Shown here: positions 25,137-34,214 of the stretch, piece by piece
Numbering within the stretch: position 1 is the stretch's first letter
Layout: every line of letters begins with the position of its first letter
From: Mycobacterium nebraskense
Lineage (GTDB): Bacteria > Actinomycetota > Actinomycetes > Mycobacteriales > Mycobacteriaceae
Reading direction: 5' to 3'
Length of the DNA stretch: 49,493 nt
Assembly (NCBI RefSeq): GCF_002102255.1
Contig: NZ_LQPH01000101.1
Coordinates: forward strand, 1-49,493
Position numbers and translations under genes: made by a program
The notes under the pieces: generated by a model
Told to the model about the DNA's origin: nothing
Database searches by the model: none
The model's input: only the letters and a program-made list of their open reading frames with translations

Positions 25137-26317
25137 ACCGGCTGCGGGCTTGCGGCGTCGCTCTTGGGGTCGATGAGGATCTTCGCGTGCGCCGTGTGTT
25201 CGGTATTCGTCGGATCGCCGAGCGCGTCGAACGCGGCCTCGACGCCGGACAGCCCGACCGTCCCGGTGATCAGCGGCGCGACGTTGACCTTGCCGTCGGC
25301 GAGCATGTGCAGCGTGTCGCGGAACTCGAGCGGGGTGTACCCGAGCACGAACCGCAGGTCGATCTCTTTATTGATCGCCATCGCCGGCCGGATATGGTCC
25401 GAGCCCATGCAGACGCCGACCACGACGATGCGCGAGAACAGCGGCGCGCTCGCGATGATGCCGTCGATAATGCCTGGCACACCGACACATTCGAAGATGA
25501 CGGGGTGCTTGGGCGTTGCGGCGCCGGCCGCTTCGGCGGCGCGCCACACGTGCCACCAGGGCAGCCGCAGCCTTTGCAACTTCTCGATCGTGCCGACCGC
25601 CAGGTCGAACGCCTCGAGGATGCCCTGCAAGTGCTTGCGGCTCGCGTCCGTGCTGTAGGGCGAGTCCTGCGCGGGATCGACGACGATGTCGGCTCCGCAG
25701 GCGGTCGCCAGCGCGCGCCGGCCAGCCGAGAAGTCGCTGGCGATCACGGTGCGCACCCCGTGCGCCTTGAGCATGCAGATCACCGCGAGACCGATCGGCC
25801 CGCAGCCGATCACGATTGCGACGTCGCCCTTGCCCACCTCGCCGCGACGGACGGCGTGCCACCCGACGGCCATCGGCTCGGTCAGGGCGGCCATCTCGGG
25901 GGACAACCCGTTCGGGACGGCAAACGTCAGCGACTGCTCGACGAGGAGCTGCTCGGCATAGGCTCCCGGCGCCATCGTCGACAGCCCGATCCCGTGCACC
26001 TCCTTGCCACGGCGCAGCAGCGGAAGGGCGACGACGGGAGTGCCGGGCGGCGGGGCCTTGCGTGTGCCGGGGCCGTAGTCGAGCACCTCACCGCAGAATT
26101 CGTGACCGAACACGACGTGCTGATTCGATCGCATGAAGGCGTCGTACCCCGATTCGGCCATCACATCGGCGAGTTCGTCGCAGTGGTGGCGCGCATGCAG
26201 GTCGGATCCGCAGATGCCACACCTGAGGACCTCGATCAGCAATTGCCCCTTCGCCGGGGTCGGGGTGGGGGTGTCGACTACTTCGAGCTTTGCGTTAGTG
26301 CACGTCACGCTCTTCAT
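25133..26317 (-). CDS. Zinc-binding alcohol dehydrogenase (MDR superfamily)
   Basis: A 394-residue medium-chain dehydrogenase. The catalytic zinc site shows C36 (CGICGSDLH) and H72-E73 (FGHEFCGEV); the Rossmann motif is VIGCGPIGLAV. The four-cysteine structural zinc lobe is absent: the segment after VVALPLL reads RRGKEVHG with no cysteines. Substrate unknown. From memory it corresponds to M. tuberculosis Rv3726, in the same order relative to dnaX and ligC, so it is probably backbone rather than part of the adjacent catabolic cluster. A GAGGAT sequence precedes the ATG. Confidence 0.88.
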   Translation of the reverse strand: MKSVTCTNAKLEVVDTPTPTPAKGQLLIEVLRCGICGSDLHARHHCDELADVMAESGYDAFMRSNQHVVFGHEFCGEVLDYGPGTRKAPPPGTPVVALPLLRRGKEVHGIGLSTMAPGAYAEQLLVEQSLTFAVPNGLSPEMAALTEPMAVGWHAVRRGEVGKGDVAIVIGCGPIGLAVICMLKAHGVRTVIASDFSAGRRALATACGADIVVDPAQDSPYSTDASRKHLQGILEAFDLAVGTIEKLQRLRLPWWHVWRAAEAAGAATPKHPVIFECVGVPGIIDGIIASAPLFSRIVVVGVCMGSDHIRPAMAINKEIDLRFVLGYTPLEFRDTLHMLADGKVNVAPLITGTVGLSGVEAAFDALGDPTNTEHTAHAKILIDPKSDAASPQPV

Positions 26318-26361
26318 CCGTCGATCCTCCTACACACGCCGGGCCTGGAGATAGCCGTCGT

Positions 26362-27765
26362 TCAGAACGAAGCGCGCTCGGCTCCTGCCGATTGCAGTCC
26401 CGCAGCCCCTTTCAGCTCCGCGTAGGCCCGCAGCGTGTGACGAGCGAGTTGCGGTAGGTCGCCCAGTGCCGCGGAGTTGGCGACGAAGCCGAAGTCCATG
26501 CTGTCGTGGTAGGACGCGAACGTGGCGTTGAGTCCGATCGAGGCGGCGAGGGCGGAAACCGGATAAATACCCAGAAGGCGTGCACCGTTGAGGTATCGGA
26601 TCTCCTTGGCGCCCGCCACGTTGGAGATGACGAGGTTGCACGCCGGGTGCACGACGCGGTCCAGGTGTGTGGAAGAACCCAGGCCGGCGAGTGCGACGAG
26701 CCCCGCCGCGTAGGTCAGTGCCGCCTCGTTGGACATGCGGGCGAGTTCCTTCTTGCACGCGGCGACCGAGTCCACCACCTGGTGAAGACGTTCCGGCATG
26801 CCCGCTTCGGGCTCACCGAGTCGCGGAAACACCGCGGACACTCGCGTGCCGATCGTCGTGTCCCCGCCGGCGCGCAGCGACACCGGACACATCGCAACGA
26901 AGGGGTGCGCGAAGGGGCGGTCCGTCTCCCGTAGATAGGCGTGCAGCCCGGCGTCGACGACGGTGACCGCCACGTCGTTCAGGGTCGCCCCGAGACGCCG
27001 GCCGACCTCATGCATCTCCTCAAGCGGCAGGGAAAGCGTCGCGAAGCCTCGCCCGATCTGCAGCGGAGCGTTGGTCGGGGCGTGCTGCGCCCCGAACGGC
27101 AGGCTGCCCTCCAGATGCGATCGGAAGAGACTTGCGAGCACCTTGCGCAGGGTGCCGACCGAAATCTGGTTCAACGCCTCTACCTGCGTCATCGCCCCGC
27201 GAATCGAACCGGCGATGCGCTCGGTGAAGGGCGTCGGCGGATGCGGCCGGGGTTCCGGCGCGCCGAGCGCGAAGGCGGGTGTCGGGACGGTGCGCTCCTC
27301 GGTCGTGCTCAGCCCGGCGTAGAGAAGCTTGAGGCCGGATTCGCCGTCGATGATCGAGTGATGGGTCTTCGTGTAGATCGCGAACATCCCGTTCGGCACC
27401 CCATCGATCACCCAGCACCGAAAAAGCGGCCGGTCCCGGTCGAGTTGTGGCTCGTGCAGATCGGCGACGAGCCGCAGCAGGTCGTCGTAGGAGGAGCGAG
27501 CGGGGAGGGCCAGGTGTCCGACGTGGTAGTAGGGCTCCCAGTCCAACGCCTCTCGGAAATGGGGCGCGCCCCGACCGAGCAACTCCGGAACGTAGTTGAA
27601 GGGTGGCGCGGGCGTGCACGCCCGGTACGCCTCCACGATCTCGCGCACTATAGGCGCGCGGCCGGCCGGCTTCTTGAACAGCAGCATGGCGCCAACGTGC
27701 GTCGTGCCGGCCGGCGACTCGATCAACAGCCATGAAAGGTCCAGGGGCGGAATCGGTTTGGTCAT
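26362..27765 (-). CDS. WS/DGAT-family acyltransferase
   Basis: A 467-residue WS/DGAT protein with the catalytic HHSIIDG at residues 135-141 and the preceding QLDRDRPLFRCW segment. The N-terminus MTKPIPPLDLSWLLIESPAGTT matches the usual family start (M-L-D-W-E-P region). A diacylglycerol or alcohol acyltransferase making storage lipid is expected. It diverges from the SDR at 28046 across a 280-nt region with no gene, in which I found no clear operator. Confidence 0.9.
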   Translation of the reverse strand: MTKPIPPLDLSWLLIESPAGTTHVGAMLLFKKPAGRAPIVREIVEAYRACTPAPPFNYVPELLGRGAPHFREALDWEPYYHVGHLALPARSSYDDLLRLVADLHEPQLDRDRPLFRCWVIDGVPNGMFAIYTKTHHSIIDGESGLKLLYAGLSTTEERTVPTPAFALGAPEPRPHPPTPFTERIAGSIRGAMTQVEALNQISVGTLRKVLASLFRSHLEGSLPFGAQHAPTNAPLQIGRGFATLSLPLEEMHEVGRRLGATLNDVAVTVVDAGLHAYLRETDRPFAHPFVAMCPVSLRAGGDTTIGTRVSAVFPRLGEPEAGMPERLHQVVDSVAACKKELARMSNEAALTYAAGLVALAGLGSSTHLDRVVHPACNLVISNVAGAKEIRYLNGARLLGIYPVSALAASIGLNATFASYHDSMDFGFVANSAALGDLPQLARHTLRAYAELKGAAGLQSAGAERASF

Positions 27766-28045
27766 GCCGTACCTCCAATCCGAAGCTCCGGCACCCTGAC
27801 CGACATCCGGCCCGGGCGCACACGAGTCCGAAGGCTACGGCGATGTTCCCTCCGCCGACCACGGTCGACGAGGGCACTAGGGCCCCGGTATCGCCACCGT
27901 AAGTCCCTTAGCAACGTCGCGCACCAGGGCGGCGCCGATCGGCCGGGGGTGGACAGCACACTGGCATCGCAACAATCATTGATGCGGCGGTTTGTGCCGA
28001 CGGTTTGCGGCACCCTGCAACGGCGCGGCGTCGGAAAGGACAGCG

Positions 28046-28873
28046 ATGGCGGGTCGCACGGTGATCATTACCGGTGCCAGCGACGGCCTCGGCGCTGTCG
28101 CGGCGGACAGGCTGAGCCGAAGCGGCGAGAACGTGGTGGTGGTCGGCCGATCCGAAGCGAAAACAACCGCCGTCGCCGCGCGATTGGGCGTCGAGTATTT
28201 TGTGGCCGATTTCACGGATCTCGCACAGGTGCGGAGGCTGGCCGAACAGCTGCTACGGTCCTACCCCCGCATCGATGTGCTGGCCAACAACGCCGGCCGT
28301 GCCATGAGGAGGCGTGCGCTCACCGTCGACGGCCATGAGACGACTTTCCAGGTCGATTACCTGGCCGCGTTTCTGCTCACGACGCTGTTGCTGGATCGGC
28401 TCCTCGAATCCGGCGCCACGGTGCTGAACACCTCGAGCGTGGTCAACACGTACTTCGGCCGTGTCGATGTCGATGACCTCGACTTAGCACGGGGTTACCG
28501 GCCCCTCAGGGCCTACGGCGCAGCGAAGCTGGAAAACATCTTGTTCATCAAGGAACTGCACCGCCGTTACCACGCTGCCGGGATCTCCGCCGCGGCGTTT
28601 CATCCCGGCAGCGTAGCGACCAACTTCGGAAAAGAGTCGCGCACGTGGTGGATTCGAACTGCGTTTCGCGGCCCAATCAAGTACCTGGCGTTGACGGGAC
28701 CGGAGCGGGGATCCGACGAGCTGGTGTGGCTGGCCTCATCGACACCGGGAATCGACTGGAAATCTGGCGAGTACTACGCCAACCACAGAATCGCCCGGGC
28801 CAACCCCCGCGCCTCCGACCCGGGCCTGGCGCGTGAACTCTGGGAGCGCAGCCTCGCCATGGTCGCCACCTAG
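28046..28873 (+). CDS. Short-chain dehydrogenase/reductase (retinol-dehydrogenase-like)
   Basis: A 275-residue SDR with TGASDGLG near the N-terminus, ANNAG, a serine in NTSSVVN and a YGAAK active-site pair. The long C-terminal region resembles the retinol-dehydrogenase/WW-domain-oxidoreductase-like SDRs. The start is set by GGAAAGGA 5 nt before the ATG at 28046; the frame is open further upstream without support. It leads a plus-strand group with the SRPBCC protein (19 nt later) and a WS/DGAT, suggesting a role in lipid or sterol-like ketone metabolism. Confidence 0.88.
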   Translation: MAGRTVIITGASDGLGAVAADRLSRSGENVVVVGRSEAKTTAVAARLGVEYFVADFTDLAQVRRLAEQLLRSYPRIDVLANNAGRAMRRRALTVDGHETTFQVDYLAAFLLTTLLLDRLLESGATVLNTSSVVNTYFGRVDVDDLDLARGYRPLRAYGAAKLENILFIKELHRRYHAAGISAAAFHPGSVATNFGKESRTWWIRTAFRGPIKYLALTGPERGSDELVWLASSTPGIDWKSGEYYANHRIARANPRASDPGLARELWERSLAMVAT

Positions 28874-28892
28874 AAAAGTCGGGAGCAACGCA

Positions 28893-29363
28893 ATGATCGT
28901 CACCGCGGTGGACGCCGGTCGCAATCAAGTCAGCCGCTCGATTGAGGTCCATGCCCCTGCAGCCGAGCTGTTTGCGATCGTCGCGGACCCGCGTCGCCAC
29001 CGCGAACTCGACGGCTCCGGCACCGTTGGGGATAACATCCGTGCCCCGCAGCGGCTGGTCGCCGGCGCGCGGTTCACCACGAAGATGACGATGTTCGGGG
29101 TGCCCTATCGCAGCACCAGCACCATCACCGCGATGAAACCCGATGAACTGATCGAATGGCGCCACCCCGTCGGGCACCACTGGCGTTGGGAGTTCGCGGC
29201 AATCACACCGACGATCACACGCGTCACCGAGACGTTCGACTACCGCGACACCGGACTGCTGAAGGATCGGCTGAAGTATTACGAGCGAACGGGTTTCGCC
29301 AACCGCAATGCCGCCGCCATCGAAGCCACGTTGACCAGACTTCGCAACCGCTACGCCGGCTGA
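28893..29363 (+). CDS. SRPBCC-family lipid/ligand-binding protein
   Basis: A 156-residue START/polyketide-cyclase-like protein. The domain opens with [24 protein letters not shown] and closes with a helix ending [16 protein letters not shown] lies 8 nt before the ATG at 28893. These helix-grip proteins bind hydrophobic ligands or act as cyclases/dehydratases; nothing in the sequence fixes the ligand. Placed between an SDR and a WS/DGAT on the same strand. Confidence 0.85.
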   Translation: MIVTAVDAGRNQVSRSIEVHAPAAELFAIVADPRRHRELDGSGTVGDNIRAPQRLVAGARFTTKMTMFGVPYRSTSTITAMKPDELIEWRHPVGHHWRWEFAAITPTITRVTETFDYRDTGLLKDRLKYYERTGFANRNAAAIEATLTRLRNRYAG

Positions 29364-29471
29364 TTGGAGCCGGTCGTTGGTCGAGCCGCTGGTCGACCTT
29401 GTCTGGCGGAGCCAGTGCGACGCACACTCCTAAGTGCTCCCCGCAGAAACTGCGCACACAACCGAGGAACG

Positions 29472-30905
29472 ATGGCAGCCATCGACAATCACGCCTCGCA
29501 AAAGCCCCATCACACCGGCGATCTGGACGCGATGCTGTGGGGGATCGAGAAGGATCCGTTGCTTCGGCAGACGATCACGGTGGTGTTGATCCTCGATCGG
29601 GGGCCCGACCGGGAGGTCTTCCTCGACCGGCTCGAACGTTGCAGCCGGACCCTGCCGGCATTTCGGCACCGGCTGGTGGAGGCACCGTTGCGCCTATCGA
29701 CTCCCCGTTGGATTGTCGACCCGAACTTCGATCTCTCCTATCACGTCCGCTGGATCGGTGCGCCGGGCGATGGATCTTTGGACGGCGTGCTGGAGTTTGC
29801 GCGCCAGTCGGCGATGTCCGGGCTCGACCGGGAACGCCCGCTGTGGACCGTTACCGTAGTCGAAGGGCTCGCGGGCGGACAGGCGGCGTTGATCCTCACG
29901 GTGAACCATGTGATGAGTGACGGCACCGGCCTCCTCGCGATCTTCGGGTTGCTCGGCGACCTGACCCGAAAGCCGCGCGACCTTGGCCCGATGCCGCCGA
30001 TCCCTGAGCCCGAGGATCAGTCCCGGCTCGGGCGGGCGGCCGAAGCCGCCGGCTACACCGCCCACCGCATCCTCGGGTTGCTTGGCCGGTCCGCGGGCGC
30101 GACCGCGCGTGCGTTGCCGACCGTGGTGCGGCGCCCGCGCGATACCGCGACCACTGTCGTAAAGGATGTGCGGGCGGTGACCCGGATCGTGGCGCCGAAC
30201 TTGAAGACCCTTTCGCCGCTTATGACTGAGCGCCGGGGGTGGCTGCGCTTCGCGGCGCTTGAGGCCGACCTCGACGGATTGCGCAAAGCCGCCAAGACCC
30301 GGGACTGCACCGTCAACGACGCGTTCCTCGCCGCCGTCGCGCACGGATTCGCTTTGTACCATCAACGGCACGGCAAACCAGTCGACCGGCTACGGACCAC
30401 CATCCCCGTTGATATCCGCAAGCCGGGCGACCCACTGTTCGGGAACCGGGTGAATGGTTGCCGAATCGCGATCCCGATCGGCGCCGACGACCCAGGCGCC
30501 GCGATGGAGACCTATCACGGCCTGATCAATAGGTTGAAGGGGGTCGCGAAACTCCCGTTGGCCGCCGCGCTGGGCACGGCGATCAACGCCTTCGGCCCCG
30601 CGGTGAATCTCGTCATCGGGTTGATCATGAAACACGACGACTTCGTGCTCAGCGATGTCAACGCCGGAGATTTCGCGTTCTACCTTGCCGGCGCGAAAGT
30701 GCTCAGCATCTTTCCCTTCGGGCCCACGATCGGCACCGCCGCCAACATCACGCTGGTGGGTTATCACCACAAGGCGCTGGTCGGCGTCAACGTCGACGCC
30801 GCAGCGGTCCCGGATCTGGGCGCCTTCGTGGCGTGCATCCGTGAAGGCTTTGACGCGGTCATCGCTCTGGGCGACGGAAGCCACGACATGGGTTGCAACG
30901 CCTAG
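29472..30905 (+). CDS. WS/DGAT-family acyltransferase with NHxxxDG active-site variant
   Basis: A 477-residue WS/DGAT protein. The catalytic block reads NHVMSDG at residues 145-151, so the first histidine of HHxxxDG is asparagine while the second histidine and the aspartate are kept. The upstream GLDRERPLWTV and the C-terminal family blocks are present. Mutational work on the family puts most weight on the second histidine, so it may be active. GAGGA lies close to the ATG at 29472. Third WS/DGAT of the window, convergent with the epimerase gene with a 4-nt gap. Confidence 0.88.
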   Translation: MAAIDNHASQKPHHTGDLDAMLWGIEKDPLLRQTITVVLILDRGPDREVFLDRLERCSRTLPAFRHRLVEAPLRLSTPRWIVDPNFDLSYHVRWIGAPGDGSLDGVLEFARQSAMSGLDRERPLWTVTVVEGLAGGQAALILTVNHVMSDGTGLLAIFGLLGDLTRKPRDLGPMPPIPEPEDQSRLGRAAEAAGYTAHRILGLLGRSAGATARALPTVVRRPRDTATTVVKDVRAVTRIVAPNLKTLSPLMTERRGWLRFAALEADLDGLRKAAKTRDCTVNDAFLAAVAHGFALYHQRHGKPVDRLRTTIPVDIRKPGDPLFGNRVNGCRIAIPIGADDPGAAMETYHGLINRLKGVAKLPLAAALGTAINAFGPAVNLVIGLIMKHDDFVLSDVNAGDFAFYLAGAKVLSIFPFGPTIGTAANITLVGYHHKALVGVNVDAAAVPDLGAFVACIREGFDAVIALGDGSHDMGCNA

Positions 30906-30909
30906 CGAC

Positions 30910-31887
30910 TCACCCGCGAAGGGCTTCGAATGTGTCGGCGACGGTTTCGGTTGGATCCCGGTACTTGATGCCGAGCTCGCGTTCGCTGGGCGAATCGTCG
31001 GATGCCGGCATCTGCGTGTAGTACTGCATCCCGGCCCACGTGAAGGGCGTGTCGAAAGGTAGGAAGCGACCTGCCCGATCCAGCACCGCCCCCGCCACGC
31101 GCAGCGCGGTGTCGGGGATCGGGACGGAGATCATGGGCGTCCCGGCAACCTCGCCGAGCATGGCGGCGAGCTCGGCCGCCGGCACCCGGTGGCCACCCGC
31201 GGTGTAGCGGCGCGGCCCGCGCCCGGGCTCCAGCAGCGCCGCATGCAACGCGGCCAGATCGCGCACGTCGACGATCAACCACGCCGCACTCCGGCCCGGG
31301 ATCGCGTGCATCTGCACGGCCGCCCGCACGCCCTCGCCGGCCTCACCGAACTGGTCGCCGACCGGCGGGCCGAGCACCATGCCGGGATAGGTGATGTTCA
31401 CCGGCGCGCCGGCATCCTGCAGACCGCGGGCATAGATATCGACCTGCGCCTTGGATGTTCCGTATCCGTCGGCTCCGCCGACGACCGGCAGGTCCGCGGT
31501 CAACGTCTCCAGGCCCGGATGAAAGAGCGCGGTGAAGCTGGAAACATGAATGATGGGATCCAGCCCCAGCTCGACGGATTGACCGAGGACGTTCTGGGCG
31601 CCCTGCATGTTGGTGGTGAGCATTTCCGTGGTCTGGCGCGGGTCGGTCGCGACCAGGGCGGCGCTGTGCACAACGGCTTCGCATCCGTCCAGCGCCTGGC
31701 GCACCGCCATCCGATCGGTGATGTCGGCGACGGCGAAGTCGGAGACGTCGACGCCCAGCTTGGCCACCGAAGTCTCCAGCTTGCCGGGATTGCGCACCAG
31801 AAACCGGATGGAATGCCCCGCGTCGGCGATGGCCTTGGCCGTCCAGCCGCCGACGAATCCCGTACCCCCTGTGATCAGAACGCGCAT
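30910..31887 (-). CDS. NAD-dependent epimerase/dehydratase (extended SDR)
   Basis: A 325-residue extended SDR. The N-terminal motif GGTGFVGG (residues 7-14) is followed by VVHSAALV, VSSFTALF and the active-site YGTSK. The family includes sugar-nucleotide epimerases, 3-beta-hydroxysteroid dehydrogenases and dihydroflavonol-reductase-like enzymes. It probably corresponds to M. tuberculosis Rv3725 by position, from memory. Substrate unknown. It lies 27 nt downstream of a cutinase gene on the same strand. Confidence 0.88.
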   Translation of the reverse strand: MRVLITGGTGFVGGWTAKAIADAGHSIRFLVRNPGKLETSVAKLGVDVSDFAVADITDRMAVRQALDGCEAVVHSAALVATDPRQTTEMLTTNMQGAQNVLGQSVELGLDPIIHVSSFTALFHPGLETLTADLPVVGGADGYGTSKAQVDIYARGLQDAGAPVNITYPGMVLGPPVGDQFGEAGEGVRAAVQMHAIPGRSAAWLIVDVRDLAALHAALLEPGRGPRRYTAGGHRVPAAELAAMLGEVAGTPMISVPIPDTALRVAGAVLDRAGRFLPFDTPFTWAGMQYYTQMPASDDSPSERELGIKYRDPTETVADTFEALRG

Positions 31888-31914
31888 GGTGCGATCTTTG
31901 CAGGGCCGTCCGGC

Positions 31915-32622
31915 CTACAGGTGACTGGAGGCGAAGTTGGCGGCCTGGTTCGTCATGCCGTTCGCGCCGTAGGAGACGTGCGCGGCGAAGCCGTCGCCGT
32001 TGCCGGTGCCGCACACCGGATCGCCCTGGGCACACAGCTCCAGGGTCTTCGGCTGATATAGCGGGCCGATTGCGAGCGGCGGCGCGTGGTACTTCTGCAG
32101 GAAGTCGCCCGACGGCGTTCCGAACAGGGTGACCGCGGCGACGTGGCTCGCTATCTCGGGCGGCATGGGCGACGGTACCGCAGACGCGGGCACGCCCGCC
32201 GGTACGGCCGCCGAGGTGACATATCCGGCCAGCGCCGCGCCCTGCGAGTACCCGCCGAGCACCTCCCGGGTGTTGGGGCAGTTCTTGGCCGTGGCTTCGA
32301 CGTGCCCGCTGGCGTCACGGATCCCGTCGACGACCGTCTGCGGGAAGTTGGGATTCGAAAAGTCTGTGCTGGCAGGGTAATTGACCGCATACACCCCGAG
32401 CGACCGGGAGCCGATCTGCGAGCGCAGCGCGTCCACGAACGACCCACCGATGCCGCCGACACCTGGCGGCTCACCCGACCCGCGGGCGAACACCACCTCC
32501 ACGTCGGGACATGGTGCCGCCGACGCCGACGGACTGGGGGCGCTTGAAACCAGCACGCCGGCCGCCAACGCCGCGAGTCCCACTAGCGCCGGCAGCCGGC
32601 GCAGCTCGGCAAGGCTGCTCAC
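31915..32622 (-). CDS. Secreted cutinase-family hydrolase
   Basis: A 235-residue exported serine esterase. The signal peptide ends in ASA-AP near residue 36. The cutinase motif GGYSQGAA has the nucleophile at S126, and the catalytic aspartate D201 lies in CAQGDPVC and the histidine H215 in AAHVSYG. Four or more cysteines suit disulfides. Mycobacterial cutinase-like proteins hydrolyse esters and phospholipids outside the cell. The ATG overlaps the csbD stop by 4 nt, so the two form an operon with csbD first. By position it may correspond to the split cut5 of M. tuberculosis, but here it is intact. Confidence 0.92.
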   Translation of the reverse strand: MSSLAELRRLPALVGLAALAAGVLVSSAPSPSASAAPCPDVEVVFARGSGEPPGVGGIGGSFVDALRSQIGSRSLGVYAVNYPASTDFSNPNFPQTVVDGIRDASGHVEATAKNCPNTREVLGGYSQGAALAGYVTSAAVPAGVPASAVPSPMPPEIASHVAAVTLFGTPSGDFLQKYHAPPLAIGPLYQPKTLELCAQGDPVCGTGNGDGFAAHVSYGANGMTNQAANFASSHL

Positions 32623-32792
32623 TTCTTGAAGGCGTCCTTCACCTTTTCTCCGGCGTCCTTCAGGCTGGACTTCGCCTGGTCCGCCCGGCCCTCGTCCCTG
32701 GTGTCGTGGTCCCCGGTCGCCTTGCCGATGGCCTCCTTGGCCCGGCCGCCCAGGTCCTCGATCTTGTTCTTCAGCTTGTCCTCGTTGCTCAT
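32619..32792 (-). CDS. CsbD-family stress protein
   Basis: A 57-residue charged, hydrophilic protein. MSNEDKLKNKIEDLGGRAKE followed by AIGKATGD is the CsbD signature, and the C-terminal half is lysine-rich. CsbD proteins are small, general-stress-induced proteins of unknown mechanism. The long upstream extension of the frame has no similarity and is rejected. Stop overlaps the cutinase ATG by 4 nt. It diverges from a small membrane protein gene 52 nt away. Confidence 0.9.
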   Translation of the reverse strand: MSNEDKLKNKIEDLGGRAKEAIGKATGDHDTRDEGRADQAKSSLKDAGEKVKDAFKK

Positions 32793-32844
32793 GCCGGTGT
32801 GGCTACCCCGCTGTGGGAGATGTTGAAACCCCCGCCCTGCCATC

Positions 32845-33000
32845 ATGGAGGTCGTGAGCGCCGCAATCGTGGTGGCAATAGTAGTGGGGCTGATGCTTCT
32901 GGGCATTGGCATGGTCATCAACCAGCTGCTTCGGCTGCGCAGATATCTGAAGGACTCGCCGACCGCGCAACCGCCCGAGCCGCCGGAGCCGCCCGGCTAG
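32845..33000 (+). CDS. Small single-pass membrane protein
   Basis: A 51-residue protein too short for many gene callers. One transmembrane helix (about residues 5-25: AAIVVAIVVGLMLLGIGMVI) is followed by a basic stretch (LLRLRRYLKD) and a proline/glutamate repeat tail (PPEPPEPPG). The arrangement suggests an inner-membrane anchor with a cytosolic tail. Function unknown. Either the ATG at 32845 or the GTG at 32854 could be the start. It converges with the phosphotransferase gene. Confidence 0.65.
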   Translation: MEVVSAAIVVAIVVGLMLLGIGMVINQLLRLRRYLKDSPTAQPPEPPEPPG

Positions 33001-33015
33001 GTGAGCGCTGCGGAT

Positions 33016-34104
33016 TCACGCCGCGATAGCGGCGATCGCCGCCGCGCTCTCCAGATCGCCGAAGGCGACCGCGTACCGCTGCGCCAGGGCGACGGCGACT
33101 TCGACGCGCTGCCACAGCCCGCCCCCGGCGCTGGCCGTGCACAGCCACAGGGTCAGTCCGTGGGCGACCGACGCCCGGTAGCGCAGCCACAGTTCGTCGC
33201 GGGACGGCAGCTCGGTGCTCGGCAGCCCGAGCGCGGCCCGGTATTCGTCGAGGAGGGCACGCTCGTGCTCCCGGCGATCGTCGACCGTCAGGGCGCCCTG
33301 CAGGAAGTAGCCGAGGTCAAGTGACCAGTTCCCGCGGCGCGCCATCTGCCAGTCGAGGAACCCGACTTCGTCGTCGGGCGTGACGTACGTGTTGCCGATG
33401 TGGGGATCGCCGTGCAGCAAGGTCTGCGGCGACGTGGTGAGCGTGCGGATGTAGGGCTTCCACAGCGACTCGACGAGGTGGTCGATGGTCAGCTCCAGCA
33501 CCTCGGCGGGAGTGTCGGGGTCGAGCCGTTCCAGGGCCGACGGCAGGGGTGCGTACTGCAGGCCGTCGAAGGGCAGGAACGGTTCCAGCCAGGCCAGGCC
33601 CGGGTGTCGCAGGACGCGCTCGCCCCAGTAGCGGCCGTGCATGCGGCCGAGGGCGCGCACGCCGGTGGCGGCCTGCTCGGCGGTCAGCGGCCGCAGGGAA
33701 TCGCGCGGGTCCGCTGCCCGCGCGTTCAGATCCTCCATGACCATGACGAAGTCGTAGGCGTCTTCGTCGATCAGGGCGACGTAGACGGCCGGGTGTTCGA
33801 GCGGCAGCTCGACGCCGGAGGAGAACAGTCGCGGCTCGTGGAACATCCCGCTGGTCATGCGGATCAGCTCTTTATGCGCAGGGTCCGCGGCCTTGACGAA
33901 AACCGTGGCGGGACCGCTGCCGGCCGAATAGCTCAGCGCCAGCCGGGCGCGCCGGTTGGTGCCGTCGTCGCGAAGCTCGACGGCGACCTCATCGACAACC
34001 GCATCCGGATGGCATCCGGCCAGGGCCGCCGACATCCAGGCCGGGGTGATCTCGTCCCAGCTCCGCGGCACGGACAGAGGCAGTGTGCTCACCGAGGGTC
34101 CCAT
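33016..34104 (-). CDS. Aminoglycoside-phosphotransferase-family (APH/choline-kinase-like) protein
   Basis: A 362-residue kinase-like protein. The Brenner-type catalytic motif LLHGDPHIGNTY has the aspartate at residue 233 and the metal-binding GFLDWQM has D251; an ATP-site lysine lies in VFVKAAD near 71. In mycobacteria such proteins phosphorylate diverse small molecules; the substrate here is unknown. The start at 34104 (MGPSVSTLP) is preferred over the GTG at 34131 because the latter would lie inside the palindrome at 34118-34150. Divergent from a TetR gene, which probably regulates it. Confidence 0.85.
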   Translation of the reverse strand: MGPSVSTLPLSVPRSWDEITPAWMSAALAGCHPDAVVDEVAVELRDDGTNRRARLALSYSAGSGPATVFVKAADPAHKELIRMTSGMFHEPRLFSSGVELPLEHPAVYVALIDEDAYDFVMVMEDLNARAADPRDSLRPLTAEQAATGVRALGRMHGRYWGERVLRHPGLAWLEPFLPFDGLQYAPLPSALERLDPDTPAEVLELTIDHLVESLWKPYIRTLTTSPQTLLHGDPHIGNTYVTPDDEVGFLDWQMARRGNWSLDLGYFLQGALTVDDRREHERALLDEYRAALGLPSTELPSRDELWLRYRASVAHGLTLWLCTASAGGGLWQRVEVAVALAQRYAVAFGDLESAAAIAAIAA

Positions 34105-34117
34105 CGTCGCATGGTGT

Positions 34118-34150
34118 GCCAGTAACGACACGGTCCGTGTCGTTACTGGC
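34118..34150. promoter_or_regulatory. 33-nt perfect palindrome, putative TetR operator
   Basis: Two perfect 16-nt arms, GCCAGTAACGACACGG and CCGTGTCGTTACTGGC, flank a single T. The site lies in the 110-nt gap between the phosphotransferase start (34104) and the divergent TetR start (34215). Its length and position fit an operator bound by TetR dimers controlling both genes. In RNA it would also form a strong hairpin. Confidence 0.85.
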
Positions 34151-34214
34151 TGTAGGGGAAGCTACCGCATGCGGTGCGCCCTTCAAAACGGCCCGGCTGA
34201 TCTAAGCTCCTCCC

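Noticed and set aside
27870..27920. Possible DosR-type half box (AAGTCCCTTA) between the WS/DGAT and SDR genes
   Set aside because: Only one half resembles the 20-bp DosR palindrome; the other half mismatches at most positions.
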